A DNA stretch of 64,000 bases, taken from positions 6,379,151-6,443,150 of the forward strand of contig PTEX01000015.1 in the NCBI GenBank assembly GCA_003342815.1, given 5' to 3'. Below are positions 50,901-63,229 of this stretch, one piece after another. Under the pieces are notes generated by a model. That model made no database searches, was not told the DNA's origin, and was given only the letters and a program-made list of their open reading frames with translations. The translations under genes were made by a program, and so were the position numbers. Position 1 is the stretch's first letter, and each line of letters opens with the position of its first letter. This stretch comes from Eudromia elegans. Taxonomy: Eukaryota > Chordata > Aves > Tinamiformes > Tinamidae.

Positions 50901-53900
50901 GTTTGACTGAAACTTCTGTCATTTTTGTAATGCAAATCAGAAAAGGGCTATCAAAATGACATAATAGGGCTTGAAAGATACTAGAAAATATGCTGTGTAG
51001 AGATGTCTTGACTGGGAATACAAGAAGCAATCAATCATAAATTCTACTTCACATCCTAAGAACAAAACCATTCTTTGCTGTGAACTTATTTTTACAAGGT
51101 GCTGAACACTCTTAGCTATTACAAGAATTTCTCAAGCATGTTTCTTGAAACAGGTCTACATAGGTCTATTAGTACAACTCTGAGTTTACATAGTCAATTT
51201 TGACATCAGTCTTTAGCTTTTACTCCAATACCATATGAAACCTACAATATCAACTCAGAATAATTGTTAAAAGGTAAGCAGTCAACAACCTTTTAAAATT
51301 ATTTCTTACAAATCTCATTATCCTTGAGTAAGATAAAATCTGCTTTTGTGTCATAGGTAAGGATTTCATAAAGAGAAAAGAGATATTAAAGAGCTAATCA
51401 TCCAGATTCTGAAATACTATAAATTATCATTTCCGACAGATGTGTTTGAATATCTCATTTCAATTTCTTTAAACTGCATTGCCAGTAAATGAATGATTAA
51501 ATCCATGAGCAAATAAAATAATGAATTATTTTTTCCTCACTAAGATGAAAATCAGTAGGTATGAAATTAAAACTATTACTCCTTTAAATGTAAGTAGATT
51601 TTTTTATATAAAAGTCAAATTACAATGAAACTTATATTTTAATGTAGTGTAATAGATGTCAAAAAATTATACAAAATTAGATCATAAAATCATGAGAATC
51701 ATATGTTATTTTTGGTAGAGTTCAAATGTTCTGTGAGCCAGAAAGAAGAGTGAATCAGTAGTTCGCTGTAACTGCTAAGTAAGTCTCTTCCTGAATATAA
51801 AAAAGGGGTTTTTTTTTCCTGTTTGATATATACAGCAAACAAGTTCTTGGGAGTCTGCCAGTTTCCAAATTGATTATAATTGCTGTAATTGGATATTTTA
51901 AACTCTAGAAAGCAGGGTCTCACTTAAGCTTCTGTTTATGTGACTGTATGAAAGCCACAGTCAGATTTCACTTTTGCCAAGTTACTCCGAAAATAAAAAT
52001 AATGAAAAGCGAGGTGCTTGAGCAGTAGTTTTCAGTTTACATCATTCAGATAATCTTCTGACATCCTTATTCTGGAATAGCATTCAGTGAATTACTGATG
52101 TGGGAGGGTTGTGTGGTTTGTGGCACAAAAAGAGCATTCATGGGGAAGTTATTCGAAGACACACGGAAAATAATGGGAACAATGTTTTCCTCAACTCCAG
52201 GGTAGAGAAAGGATTGACATAAAGGATGCTTTAAATAGACCCCAGTCAACCAAATTCATGAAGAAGTGAATAAATCTTGTTATTAACATTAAAGTTGTAT
52301 TATCCTTCAGTCAGGGAAAAAACAGCAATAGAGTCCTTCTGTTGTAATTAGTTATATAATCTGCATGATAAAAAAAAAAAAAATCTTTTATTGGTGTTAG
52401 ACCAGAGAGAAAAAAGGAAGGAAAAAAGGGTTGGTGGTTCTATTAACTTGAAATGCTGTCAATTTGTTCCTATATCCTGATTCTCTTAACTAGCAGGGAA
52501 TGAAAAGTGAAAGACTCCAGTACATTTATATTAAATATTACCACACACCACCTACCTGAAGAAAGGGTTATGTTCTTGTGTTCTGCTCCCATTCCTACCT
52601 CTGACTGGTATTGAGACTGTAAAACCACTTAACATTAAAAACCTCCAGAAATTGTTTTACTGGTTATGAAGTGAGATGCTTACCTTTCAATCCTAAAGTG
52701 TGGGAATAATGACCTTACAGCAAAAATGTTTACTGTTCTATAAATGTGTACAAATGTGTAAATGTGGCACTGAGCTCCTCCAATGCTACTTGACGTGTCA
52801 TTTTAGAATAAAATTTGTGCAAAGTCATTGATTAAAACTTAATACTAATATTTCATTGCACATGAATACAATATTTATAAATTTTTCATTGAATACATAT
52901 TTTATTGGACAAGTTGAAAGTATATTTTTTGTAGTATTACAATCTGATGTTAAAGATTTGGGCAATGATGACATTAACTTGACAAAAATAAGGAGCAATA
53001 TATCACAGAAAGCTTTGGAGAAGAGTGTTACTATTTCTACCTATTTTATTGATTGCAATTCAGGTCAGAATGAAAGATTTTGAGATGCTTTTCCTGGAAA
53101 AAATTCTGTATGTACCCCATGTTTCCTAAGCCTGACATTATTCAAAAGTTTGTGTCACTAAATATAGTGCAAGGGTCTTCATGTTGTAAAATAGAAATAA
53201 TTGTTTCTATACATATAATTCTAAATTGATAAATTTTCTTTCACCATGAGCCTTTTTTAGCATACCATTCTATCAGCAGGATATTCAAAACTTTTTTGTT
53301 ACAACTTTAAGGTCTGAAACTGTAAGATATTCTAAAGCTGTTTGTATACAAATAGGTAGCAATTAAGAAGACACAAAATTATTCCAGACACTGCTGTAGC
53401 TATGGCAACTAGCTTCTACTCTGCTTCATTTAGATAAATAAATCCAGCAACTAATAAGAATGAATTTTAACTTTTTTTTTCATTATGAGACTTCTTGAAC
53501 ATTTTTTTCTTGAATTAAAAAAAAATGTATAAATAAAAGAATTACTTATTGGTATTATTTCTCCATTAAGAGAAATAATTATTAGAAGTCTTTTATCAGA
53601 AGTATTCAATATTTTTATGTTCAGTTTAAGCTTTTACCTAAGAAGTTCAAATTTCCTTTTTCTTTATTCTTCATTATATCTAATTACAGAAAACGGATTT
53701 GTGGAATACATTCAGTGACGACATATATTTCAAAATATTTCACCTACTTCTCTTTGTTGTTTCAAGCTGTTATTTCAAGCTGTTATTTCTCTTACTCCTC
53801 ATAAAACAGGAACATTGATGTTTTATGTATAGCAAAAGCCTAGAGAAGCTGAAATCCATGATATAGGTGCCCACGTTTCTAAATGGGCTAAGACTTCAGG

Positions 53901-53939
53901 CCTCTCCCGGCACTCCAAATTGATAGCAATTTAAGTGAG

Positions 53940-54675
53940 TTTCACCAGTACAGATTAGGGGCTGACCTGCTGGAAAGCAGCTCAACAGAGAGGGATTTGG
54001 GAGTCCTGGTTGACAGCAAGTTGACCATGAGGAAGAAACGTGCCCTTGTGGCCAAGAAGGCCAATGGGATCCTGGCCTGCATCAGGAGGAACGTTGCCAG
54101 CAGGTCAAGGGAGGGCATCCTGCCTCTCTCCTCAGCCCTGGTGAGGCCATGCCTGCAGTGTTGTGTGCAGTGCTGGGCTCCCCAGTACAAGAGGGACATG
54201 GTGCAACTAGAGAGAGTCCAGCGATGAGCAACCAAGATGATCAAGGGACTGGAGCACCTACCATATGAGAGGAGAGGTTAAACGAGCTGGGCCTGTTTGG
54301 CCTGGAGAACAGAAGAATGAGAGGAGATCTAATCAACATGTACAAATTCCTGAGATATGATTGTTGGGAGGAGGGGGCTAAACTGTTCTCCATAGTGGCC
54401 AGTGATAGGATGATAGGATAAGGGGCAGTGGTTTTAAACTAAAACACAGGAAGTTCCAGCTCCATGTGAGAAATAACTTCTTTCCTGTGAGGATGACGGA
54501 GCCTTGGTACAGGCTGCCCAGAGAGGCTGTGGATTCTCTTTCGGTGGAGATCTTCCAAACCTGCCTGGATGCCACCCTGTGCCACATGCTCTAGATGTCC
54601 TCACTGGAGCAGGGAGGTTGGACTAGATCATCTCTAGAGCTCCCTTCCAACCCTAAAGATTCTCTGATGCTGTGT
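53940..54675 (+). mobile_element. CR1 LINE 3' portion
   Basis: This plus-strand CR1 starts in the '[92 protein letters not shown]' region (76 of these codons are still open at 53997-54227). It continues through the C-terminal coding part and the 3' UTR ('ggttggactagatcatctct', then 'agagctcccttccaacccta'), closing with 8-mer repeats 'gattctctgatgctgtg'. A 9-bp 'gataggatg'-like duplication lies near 54405-54420, and a few frame changes are present. It meets the next CR1 tail to tail with only about 40 bp between. Confidence 0.96.
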
Positions 54676-54715
54676 TGACTTCATCCCACCTATGCATCTC
54701 CCTGTTATTTCTTTT

Positions 54716-57228
54716 ATAGAATCATAGAATGCTTAAGGTTGGAAGGGACCTCCAGAGGTCATCTAGTCCAACCCCCCTGCACACGCAGGGTCCCCTAGAG
54801 TACGTGACACAAAGTGGCATCCAAGAGGGTTTTGAAGATCTCCAAAGAAGGAGACTCCACCACCTCTCTGGGCAGCCTGTTCCAGTGCTCTGTCACCCTC
54901 ACTGTTAAGAAATTCTTTCTCAAGTTCCTGTGGAACTTTTGGTGGCTCAGTTTTTGGCCGTTTCCTCTAGTTCTATTGCTGGCCACCATTGAGAAGAGGC
55001 CAGCCCCATCCTCCTCACTCCCTCTCTTGAGGTATTTATACACATTGATCAGGTCCCCTCTCAGCCTTCTCTTCTCCAGGCTGAACAGGCCCAGCTCTCT
55101 CAGCCTCATAGGGCAGATGCTCCAGGCCCCTAATCATCTTCGTGGCCCTGCGCTGGACTCTCTAGCAGCTCCACGTCCCTCCTGCACTGGGGAGCCCAGA
55201 ACTGCACACAGTACTCGAGGTGCGGCCTCACCAGGGCTGAGTAGAGGGGCAGAATCACCTCCCTCGACCTGCTGGAGACGCTCTGCTTAATGCACCCCAG
55301 GATCCCATTGGCGTGCTGGCCATAAGGGCACACTGCTGCCTCATGGTCAAGCTGTCATCCACCATGACGCCCAGGTCCCTCTCTGTGGAGCTGCTCTCCA
55401 GGAGATCTGTTCCCAGCCTGTACGCGTGTCTAGGGTTATTCCTGCCCAGGTGCAGGACCCTGCATTTGCCCTTGTTGAACTTCATGAGGTTACTCGTCAC
55501 NCAGTTGTCCAGTCTGTCCAGGTCCCTCTGGATGGCAGCACAGCCCTTAGGGCTATCAGCTATTCCTCCCGATTTCATATCATCAGCAAACTTGCTGAGG
55601 GAGCACTATATCCCTTCATCCAGGTCGTTAATGAATAAGTTAAACAAGACTGGACCGAGGACTGACCCCTGGCAGACACCACTAACCACAGGCCTTCAGC
55701 TGGACTCGGCACCACTGATTACCACCTTCTGAGCCCTGTCATTTATCCAGTTCCTAATCCACCTCACTGTCCACTCATCTAATCCACACTTCTGGAGCTT
55801 GCCCAGGGGGATGCTGTGAGCGACAGTGTCAAAAGCTTTGCTGAAGTCAATATAGATGACATCCACCACTCCGCCCTCATCTATCCATCCATTCACTCCA
55901 TCATAGAAGGTTATCAGGTTAGTCAAGCATGATTTCCCCTTGGTGAACCCATGCTGGCTACTCCTGAGCACCTTCTTCTCCTCCATGTGCCTGGAGACAG
56001 CAGCCAGGATGAGCTGCTCCATCAGCTTTCTGGGATGGAGGTGAGGCTCATCGGCCTATAGTTGCCTGGCTCTTCCTTCTTGCCTTTTTTTGACCGGGGT
56101 GACATATTGGCTTTCCTCCAGTCCTCTGGCACCTCCCCTGTTCTCCAGGACCTTTCAAAGTTGATGGAGAGTGACTTAGCTACAATATCCGCCAGCTCAC
56201 TCAGCACTCTGGGGTGCATCCCATCGGGGCCCATGGATTTGTGGGTGTTGAGTTTCCTCAGGTGCTCTCTAACCAAGTCTTCCTCTACTTGGGGCAAGTC
56301 TTCCTCTCTCCAGTCCCTTCTCATTTCCCTAGGGCCTGGGATACTAAAGGGCTGCTCTTGAGAGCTGTCAGCCATTTAGTAACTCTGCTTTCTCCACATC
56401 CTCCGTCACCAACGCACTCTCCCCATTCAGCAGCGGACTGAAATTTTCCCTAGTCTTCCTCTTGCTGTTGAGGTATTTGTAGAAGCCCTTCCTGTTATCC
56501 TTGACATCTCTCGCTAGTTCTAATTCCAAGAGGCCCTTGGCCTTCCTCGTCGCACCCCTGCATTCCCTGACAATGTTCCTGTATTGTTCCCATGTGGCCT
56601 GGCCCTTCTTCCACCTTACATATGTTCTCTTCTTCTCATTAAGTTTGCCCAGGAGCTCCTTTCCCATCCACACGGGTCTCCTGCCTCTCTTGCTTGACTT
56701 CTTGCTGATAGGAATACACCAATCCTGGGCTTGGAAAAAGTGGTGTTTGAATATAAGCCAGTTCTCCTGGACACCCTTTCCTTCTAGGACCCTGGTCCAT
56801 GGGATTTCCCCAAGGAGCTCCCTGAGGAGATCAGAGTTGGCTTTCTTGAAGTCCAGGGTAGTGGTCCTACTTCTTGCCCAGTTCCCTCCATGCAGGATCG
56901 TGAATTCCAACATCTCATGGTCACTGCATCCAAGACTGCCCCCGACCCTCACATTTCCCACTAGACCATCTCTGTTGGTTAGTATCAGGTCTAGCAGCGT
57001 CTCTGCCCTTGTCGGCTCTTCAACTACCTGCATCAGGAAGTTATCTGCAACGCTCTGCAGGAACCTCCTGGACTGTCTGCTCCCGGCTGTGTGATCGGCC
57101 CAGCAGACATCAGGGTGGTTAAGTCCCCCACAAGGACCACGGCCTGCGATCGCGAGGCTTCTTGCAGCTGCCTGTAGAAGGTCTCATCCACCACCTCATC
57201 CTGGTTGTGCGGCCTGTAGTAAACTAAT
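54716..57228 (-). mobile_element. CR1 LINE, longest copy in window (5'-truncated)
   Basis: On the minus strand this copy of about 2.5 kb runs from the late endonuclease region of ORF2 through linker, reverse transcriptase, C-terminal region and 3' UTR. It ends at 54716 in 'attctatgattctat'-type repeats. The 3' UTR carries the classical CR1 motifs in antisense ('aaggttggaagggacctcca', 'catctagtccaacccccctg'). Long blocks remain open, so it is the best preserved CR1 here. The 5' break at about 57228 falls in AT-rich DNA without a visible target duplication. One undetermined base (N) is at 55501. Confidence 0.97.
54795..57228 (-). pseudogene. CR1 ORF2 relic: endonuclease end, RT, C-terminus
   Basis: ORF2 of CR1 encodes an apurinic-type endonuclease plus reverse transcriptase that nicks target DNA and copies the CR1 RNA. 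Visible in order on the minus strand are: endonuclease motifs 'YYRPH' and 'GDL(N)HPDVCWADH' (57230-57100); 'LLDLILTNRDGLVGNV' and the catalytic 'GCSDHEMLEF' (within 56368-57033, 221 open codons); linker 'GFYKYLNSKRKT'; 'KSMGPDGMHPRVL' and 'VPEDWRKANM' (56022-56375); 'HGFTKGKSCLTNL' and 'VIYIDFSKAFDTVAH' (55696-56022); 'QGSVLGPVLFNLFINDLDEG' and the polymerase 'FADD' box (near 55590); '[38 protein letters not shown]' (55340-55520); and '[21 protein letters not shown]…[29 protein letters not shown]' (54795-55109). Frame changes occur near 57120, 56375 (where the 'AFFASVF' segment is also lost), 56025, 55325 and 55120. There are in-frame stops at a Trp codon position just after 'GAESS' (TGA, about 55696) and after 'DLDEGI' (TAG, about 55610). 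The copy is dead. Confidence 0.93.
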
Positions 57229-59289
57229 TAAAAATTATTATGCTGATAATAAGTCCTCTCTCACTTTGTGCAGAGATTAACCCCTGCAGGGTATTAACAC
57301 AAGCTCACCTTGCAGAAAAGGAGAGCATGTGTCAATCTAGCTTTCAGACTTAAATTAACACTGGGTCAAATGAATGCAACGCCATAACAAAGAACACGAT
57401 ATGACTATAAATTCAGATTGGCTTAGTTTGTCTGTCAGGCAGTTATAAGTATCTGAAAAAAAAGGTGAAACACTTTGGCCAAGAATGAAAAAAGTGTGTA
57501 AGAATTTAATTGTCAGTTAAATTACCCTGTAAATAGGACTTCAGAGGGGAGATTTAGACAGGACCTAATTATAGGTATCTAACTGATCAGTGAAGACTGT
57601 TCCCATTAAGGGCTATTAGAGTAAGAACTTTGATTAATTCTCTATTCATTCTCTGCAGGTGTCTCTCAAATCTAAAATCCTTTTGATTCAATAATTTTCA
57701 TATTAACCATCTAAATAAATTTGAAATTTTAGACTTTAAACCACCATGAAATCAGAAAATGATCTTCCTGGTAACTACAATGGACTTTAATAGTCTCATT
57801 CATCACTAAGTCTTAAATATTGAAAATACTGTCTCTCCTTATCTTAGTTTCTTCCATCTGTGACAAAGTTAGAAAGAAAATGCTTACATAAAACACCAAG
57901 TACCCCAAAAATTCATGTGTGAGTGCTGAGGTTGTAAAATGAAAAGATATCATCTTAGATGCATCCACAAAGCTATATTCAGTATAGCGGGTGTCACCGT
58001 TTTAAAATATATTAAAAAACATACAAAAATGTATAAGCATTTTGTATAACTGTGAATCCTCATGAGATCATTAAATGAAAGAATTTCAATCAGAAACATC
58101 AATCATTTAAAAACTATTTACTTCAAAGTGAAATGAAATTCTGAATCCACCCAGTGCCCAATGCCAGTATTTCAATCACACTCTCATATGGCACAAACAC
58201 TAAACCTATGGCTAACAGTTCCTTCATAATTTAGATTTTTGTATTAAAAAGCTATTATGGCTAATAAATAAAACACAAAGTTCAGAACTGAAAATCTCTT
58301 TCATTATAAATCTCCTCCCAGCTGTAAGAAAAGCAGTGTTAGCTCCAAGTATTTTTCTGAATAATGTATAATATATAACTGTTTACAGCATGTTGCATTA
58401 GTTTGGAACATGATGGAATATCACACACACTTTCTCTGATTTATATTTGAAGTATGGAACAGTGTGCAAGATAAAGAAATTGTTCCAGCTTATGATATAA
58501 TTTCAAACTCTTAGAATTTGAACTCATAACATTAAAGAAGCATAGTTACAAGGCTCGTAAAAGGCTGCTTTTATATGGTGAAATAAATAAGAAATATTCC
58601 AAAGGAAGTAACTAACTAAATATTATAGCATATAGAAATTCTGCAACAGTATCTTAATTTTGAAGAACCAGTTAGCATTGCACTTTTATTAGGAGTGGCT
58701 TATTAACAGTTAAAAATCATCCATATAAAATAGAGGTACAAATACCTGTGTAATTGATGTGTAATTGAGCTATATAGATATCTTTACAAAAGAAGCCATT
58801 CAATGTATATTCAATGTATTCTGCAAGAATCTGCTAGGTAGAAATATTTTCAATAACATAACGTGATTATTTACTTCATATTATACTTGGTCTGTTGCTA
58901 TTACTATAAGAAATCTAGATTTTGAGAGGTTTTTGACTGAAGATAAAAATAAACCTAAGAAAACGTCCTTGCTGTACCAGACTTCAATCATTTTACTGGC
59001 ACTTCCCTTTTGAATGACAACCAGCTTATATAACTAATTAATTTTTTTACAGTAAATTAAAATTTTCAAGGAAAAAAGACCTAAAGTATTCATACTTCAC
59101 ACACACACACTTATATATAATATATATACATGCCTAGGGTTTATGTTTTTAACGTGCAACCAGATAAAATCCAGTAAAGATTTTATCTTTACACAAGACT
59201 TTTCTTTTTCAGTCGATTCCAGTACAATACCATATTTTAATGCAATTATATATTTTCCTTTTAAACAATTTGGGCCTATACTAGGGTTA

Positions 59290-59310
59290 CCCCCCCCCCC
59301 CACACACACA
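59290..59310. repeat. C12 run joined to (CA)5
   Basis: A homopolymeric C run of about twelve passes directly into five CA units. It lies about 180 bp from a separate short (AC)n tract at 59099-59110. Confidence 0.95.
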
Positions 59311-60786
59311 GATGCACACTTCTAATCTTGTTGAAATCATGCCATGGTATTTGTATGAATAACATTAAGTACTGAAAAGAAAACCTAAGTTTCCATGGCA
59401 ATTGTTCTGTGTCACAAAAGATTTGACTGGTCACTGATCAGAAGAGATTTTAAGGGAAATTGAATTTAATTTTCAGACATTAGCAGTTTCTCATATATTA
59501 TAGGGAACTCTGAGGGAAACATATTTTTTTTCCATCATGTAGCTCTTATTTAAATAAATACTGAAGTATTCCAGTCCGGTATTTCAGTGTTTTAGTCCAT
59601 GGCATTTCAGAATTTATGTTTTTGCATTTTCTACTACACTCAGTGTTGTTTTTTCTTTAAAGAAAGTGATTTTCTAATTTCAGCTTTTTTCCCCTCTGAT
59701 AGTTAACATCTTCCTCTACAGCTATATAGTAAAAGCCAAAAGTCACACATATATTTTACAAATGCACCTCTACCTAACTATAATCATATCTGATTAGCCT
59801 GTTAATTCTGTAACAATGACACTTAATTTATTGCAGTTTAATATAGACACTAATTTTTAGTTTGACACATACTTAAATGAAAGGATTTTTGTTTCTAGTT
59901 ATCATGCAGCATCTGAAATAGCTGACATATTCAAGATGGAGTTCTTAGTAAAAACCTGAACTACTATCAAGAGAATTATGCAGGCTAACTCTGAGTTTTG
60001 ATTTTGAATCCAAGTTCTCCAACATGGCATGTACCAAACAACACTCTCAGTGATTATATGTGGTTATTTAGGAGGATATATTAAAAAATTGATCCATCAC
60101 CAGATTTTTCTTTTTTTTTTCACAGAGTTGTTTTTGATGAGCAGGACAAATGTCCGCAGATGTCTGAAGAATGCCCTTCTCTTTTTTTTTGAGATTTTTC
60201 ACAAAGAAAATCTTTTCAAAAGGTAATAAAGATAAGTAAAATGGGAAAAAAAGAGGCCATCATGTTATATGCTCTTTTTTTGGACATTGAAAGAGTTAAA
60301 GGCATGCATGAAGGGATAAGCTGGCATATGGAAAATAAGAGCCTTAGTTCAGGAAAATGAGTTCTGCTGAAGTCTAATGCTAAAATTATGAGAAAGGGCA
60401 GACCAACACCTCAGCTTCTGGTTGGACCCTCAGACATCCAAACTTGTCCAACCCAAGGCAACCTTATTCAACCCAGACATGTAGGAAAGTACTACTGGAA
60501 TTTCTACTGAAGCTGTTAGGTGACAATATATGACTGGCCTTGAGGAAAACTTTGAGCTTCATAGATTCATATATCCAGCTACTCTAAGACTTAAGAATGC
60601 TTCAGACACCATAGAAAAATAATGGTATTTTGTCTTCGGGGCAGATTGTGAGTATCTGAAGTTCTGAACAGTTTTTGGAAGCACACTGATCTTGGCTTAC
60701 AGTGGGAATTTTCATGAATATTTTTCCGAGATATCCAACTATTAGTCTAACAGGCAGTTACTGAAAGTAGAGGCAAAACCTGTACC

Positions 60787-60817
<31 letters not shown>

Positions 60818-60830
60818 AAAAGAAAAAAGG
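60787..60830. repeat. A29 run with A-rich tail
   Basis: A run of about 29 A is followed by 'gaaaaagaaaaaagg'. It has the look of a poly(A) tail, but I see no retrocopy or LINE body immediately upstream (plus strand), so it is listed only as an A-run. Confidence 0.95.
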
Positions 60831-61975
60831 TGCACAAAATGGCTAGAAAGCCAGTATGAGAATAAAAAATCTTAAAGATGCACAAAACTTGTCATAATTT
60901 CCTTTTTTTTTTTTTTCCCCCAAGAAGCAGCTAGTTTTGAGACAACATGATGTGCAAATTCCAAGGATAAGCTATGAAGGCTTATGGATATCCCAGTAGG
61001 ATGCAGATAGTTCTGCTAACTCATTAAGATTGCTGTTGGGAGAAAGGCCAGACCCTAAAAGACTGTCTGTAGACCATGTCAACTCAGAAAAGCCTTTGGT
61101 GCTCAAAGAACCAAATCTGGAAGGTTTCATTTTGTGTGACAGCTGGAAGTTTGAAACCTGAAAAAATCTACATTGAAAGTAATTTAATTAATTAGCATTT
61201 CTTTGTCTCTAGTGAGTGCTTGAATGAGATGGTCAGTTTGTGTTATGTTTGAAAAAGAATATAAATCCTTTATCTTATCTTTGAGCACTTTGCAATCTAA
61301 GTAAGCGTGCAAGGCACTTACTTACTATGAAAGGAAATATGTGTTCAGTAATACCTTACATACATCTCCTGTTCTTTTTTTTTATTGAGAGAAGATATCT
61401 TCAATATGAAAGGTGCTTTATAAAACCAAACTGCACTCCGTGTTTCTGTTCAAATGAACATTAGTCTTAAGTCTGTATATGGTAATTCATATATTATAGA
61501 ATTAGTCCTCTGTTTTAATCTGTTTTTGAAATCAGTATGAAAGAGAAAAATTGTCCTGGGGTTATTTTAGAAAACAACTATACAGTATCAAAAAGAAAAA
61601 GAACATTTAGCAGGCTGAGGCCTGCATAGGTGAATGAATCATCTATACATAAATGAATACATCTTAGTCTGCCTTTTTTTTCTGACAAGGTCTGTTTGGT
61701 GGAATGGGAAAGTAAAATATGCACTCTAAAACTGATAGCCTTACAGACCAGCAAACTCAGGCTTTGCATGTTCAGTGTTTAGATTACAGCTTATGCTTTT
61801 TAAAATACACTGCACTGAAAGCAAAAAAACAGAAGTTTTTTTGAATGTATTGACTTAGAAAGTATTTAGTTTTGAATTATGGGAAATGTGATAGGAATTG
61901 ATAATAAATCTAGAGAGGAATGGGCTTGGGAAAGTTATTATATCAGTTTTGTGATCTACTTTAGTTCTGTTCAAT

Positions 61976-62010
61976 TCTTCCAACCTTAAGCATTCTATGA
62001 ATTCATAGAC
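61976..62010 (+). mobile_element. Very short CR1 3'-terminal fragment
   Basis: The sequence 'cttccaaccttaagcattct' followed by 'atgaattcatag' matches the reverse complement of the terminal 30 bases of the CR1 at 54716-57228, including its 'cttaagcattctatga' variant. It is therefore likely the extreme 3' end of a copy from the same subfamily, heavily 5'-truncated. Sequence to the left ('tttagttctgttcaa') is not clearly CR1. Confidence 0.7.
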
Positions 62011-62474
62011 TAGTAGCAGAAACTGTTTTGTTATACTCAGCATGTTAACAGATAATCTGATTTGACTTCAGAATAGCTTTTTCTACACTTTTTTTTTCTT
62101 TCTTTTTCTGTGAACACAGGCTAATAGGCGATCTTTTCCATTGAAACACTCTGGTAGGCTTTTTTTTTTTTCCTGTTAGGCTATTTTAGCTCGTTAAAGA
62201 TTTTTGTGATTTTGTGATCAAATATTAAAGCCCATCTAGTTTCACTGATTGTCATGGTTAGGGAGCCTAAGCAACACCTAATGAAATAAGTGCATCATCA
62301 AATGCATTTATGGATTTAAGTGGTTCTGGAATTATTTTGAAAGGAGGGCAGTAAAGCTAAGCTTTGAACAGAAAATGAAATGCAGCACCTAGAAACTCAA
62401 AACAGTTTTCCTGCACTAATTACTGAAAAGAGTGGCAGATCTCTATAGATCCATTTCCATCTTCACCGGTGAGG

Positions 62475-62480
62475 TTAGGG
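62475..62480. repeat. Target-site duplication, left copy (TTAGGG)
   Basis: This hexamer directly precedes the solo LTR and is repeated directly after it at 63224-63229. The likeness to the telomere unit is coincidental, since only one unit is present on each side. Confidence 0.85.
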
Positions 62481-63223
62481 TGTTGCCGTCTTGCATCGGC
62501 AAGCCTCGTTCGGTTGCTGGACTGCACTGAGGTTACCCCCGTCTCAGGGCCATTGAGCACAGACACCAATATGAGGATGCAGCAAATGGCGTTTATTGCT
62601 TAACTTAGCTTGCATATATACTCAGGCTGAATGTGGAAGCTTGCTTCTGACTGGAGATTGGTTACATACTACTGTTCACGCACACACTAACATAATGATT
62701 GGCTAAAGGCACGCATCCTTATAATTAGGCTGCAGGTGGTCTGGCTCTTATCTTGTTGAGCTCACTCAGTCCCACGTTTGAAGTTGGTTCCCACTCCTCC
62801 GCTCGCTCCACAGTGCTATTTCTTTACTTCTCTGCTCTGAGTGTCCTTGCAGCCTCAGCACTCCCAGCTCCTGGCTGCTCCGTTCCCAGCGTCTTTATCT
62901 CTTTATTCTCAGAGTCCTTGTAGCGCAGCGGAATCAGCACGGCCTGTAGTCATGTCAAGACAGCCTGCAGTTATGCTAAGAGAAGAGTGAGTTTTGATAG
63001 GCCATAGATCCATATTCTTCTAAAACCATTACTACAATTCTTTTACTTATTGCCTTATATGTCCTCTTCAATCATTCCTAGGCTACACGCCTCCTTCCTG
63101 TCTTTCCGTGACATCGCGACATCTTCCGAGCGCCATGCCCTATGCTATACTATATCATCTGCTTATGCTAAGTCTAAGTTATACTAAGCTCCCTACCTTA
63201 TTAAGCTCTAAACATTTCCCACA
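62481..63223 (-). mobile_element. Solo LTR of an endogenous retrovirus (6-bp TSD)
   Basis: The block of 743 bp has perfect TTAGGG target duplications at 62475-62480 and 63224-63229. Read on the minus strand it starts TGTGGGAAATG and ends GACGGCAACA, the TG…CA ends of an LTR. A TATA-like box (GTATATATGC) lies near 62610-62622. An AATAAA signal lies at about 62593-62598, followed by a GC-richer U5-like end, so the U3-R-U5 order fits minus-strand transcription. No internal region is present. A 6-bp duplication is the length made by alpha- and betaretrovirus-like (ERVK-type) elements of birds. The intact duplication suggests a comparatively recent insertion. Confidence 0.85.
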
Positions 63224-63229
63224 TTAGGG
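63224..63229. repeat. Target-site duplication, right copy (TTAGGG)
   Basis: Matches the left copy exactly and so marks the right limit of the LTR insertion. Confidence 0.85.

Larger units (their letters stand above)
43491..53939. other. AT-rich non-coding DNA with one GC-rich patch
   Basis: I recognise no confirmed gene. Homopolymer runs lie at 43892-43912 (T21), 45662-45681 (T20) and 49354-49369 (A16). A (TA)n tract lies at 47393-47423. A cluster of 'tttacaattta' units lies at 45760-45850, and a 15-bp direct repeat 'agaataagatcatac' near 50770-50800. The GC-rich patch at 47.7-48.0 kb is listed separately. Confidence 0.5.
57229..62480. other. AT-rich non-coding DNA, no gene seen
   Basis: No gene is recognised. 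It holds a short (AC)n at 59099-59110, a C12 run joined to (CA)5 at 59290-59310, A29 at 60787-60815 and a tiny CR1 3' end at about 61976-62010. A moderately GC-richer stretch at 60.28-60.78 kb resembles no family that I know. Confidence 0.5.

Noticed and set aside
52060-52260. Possible DNA-transposon end around 'ttattctggaatagcatt'
   Set aside because: It faintly recalls a reptile repeat with palindromic 'ttattccagaataa' ends, but no second terminal repeat or target duplication could be found.
54814-55290. 158-codon plus-strand open frame
   Set aside because: Antisense shadow of the CR1 C-terminal region and 3' UTR.
56501-57094. 197-codon plus-strand open frame
   Set aside because: It is the antisense shadow of the CR1 ORF2 relic on the minus strand.
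62475-62480. TTAGGG as an interstitial telomere repeat
   Set aside because: Only one unit on each side of the LTR; it is the insertion's target duplication.
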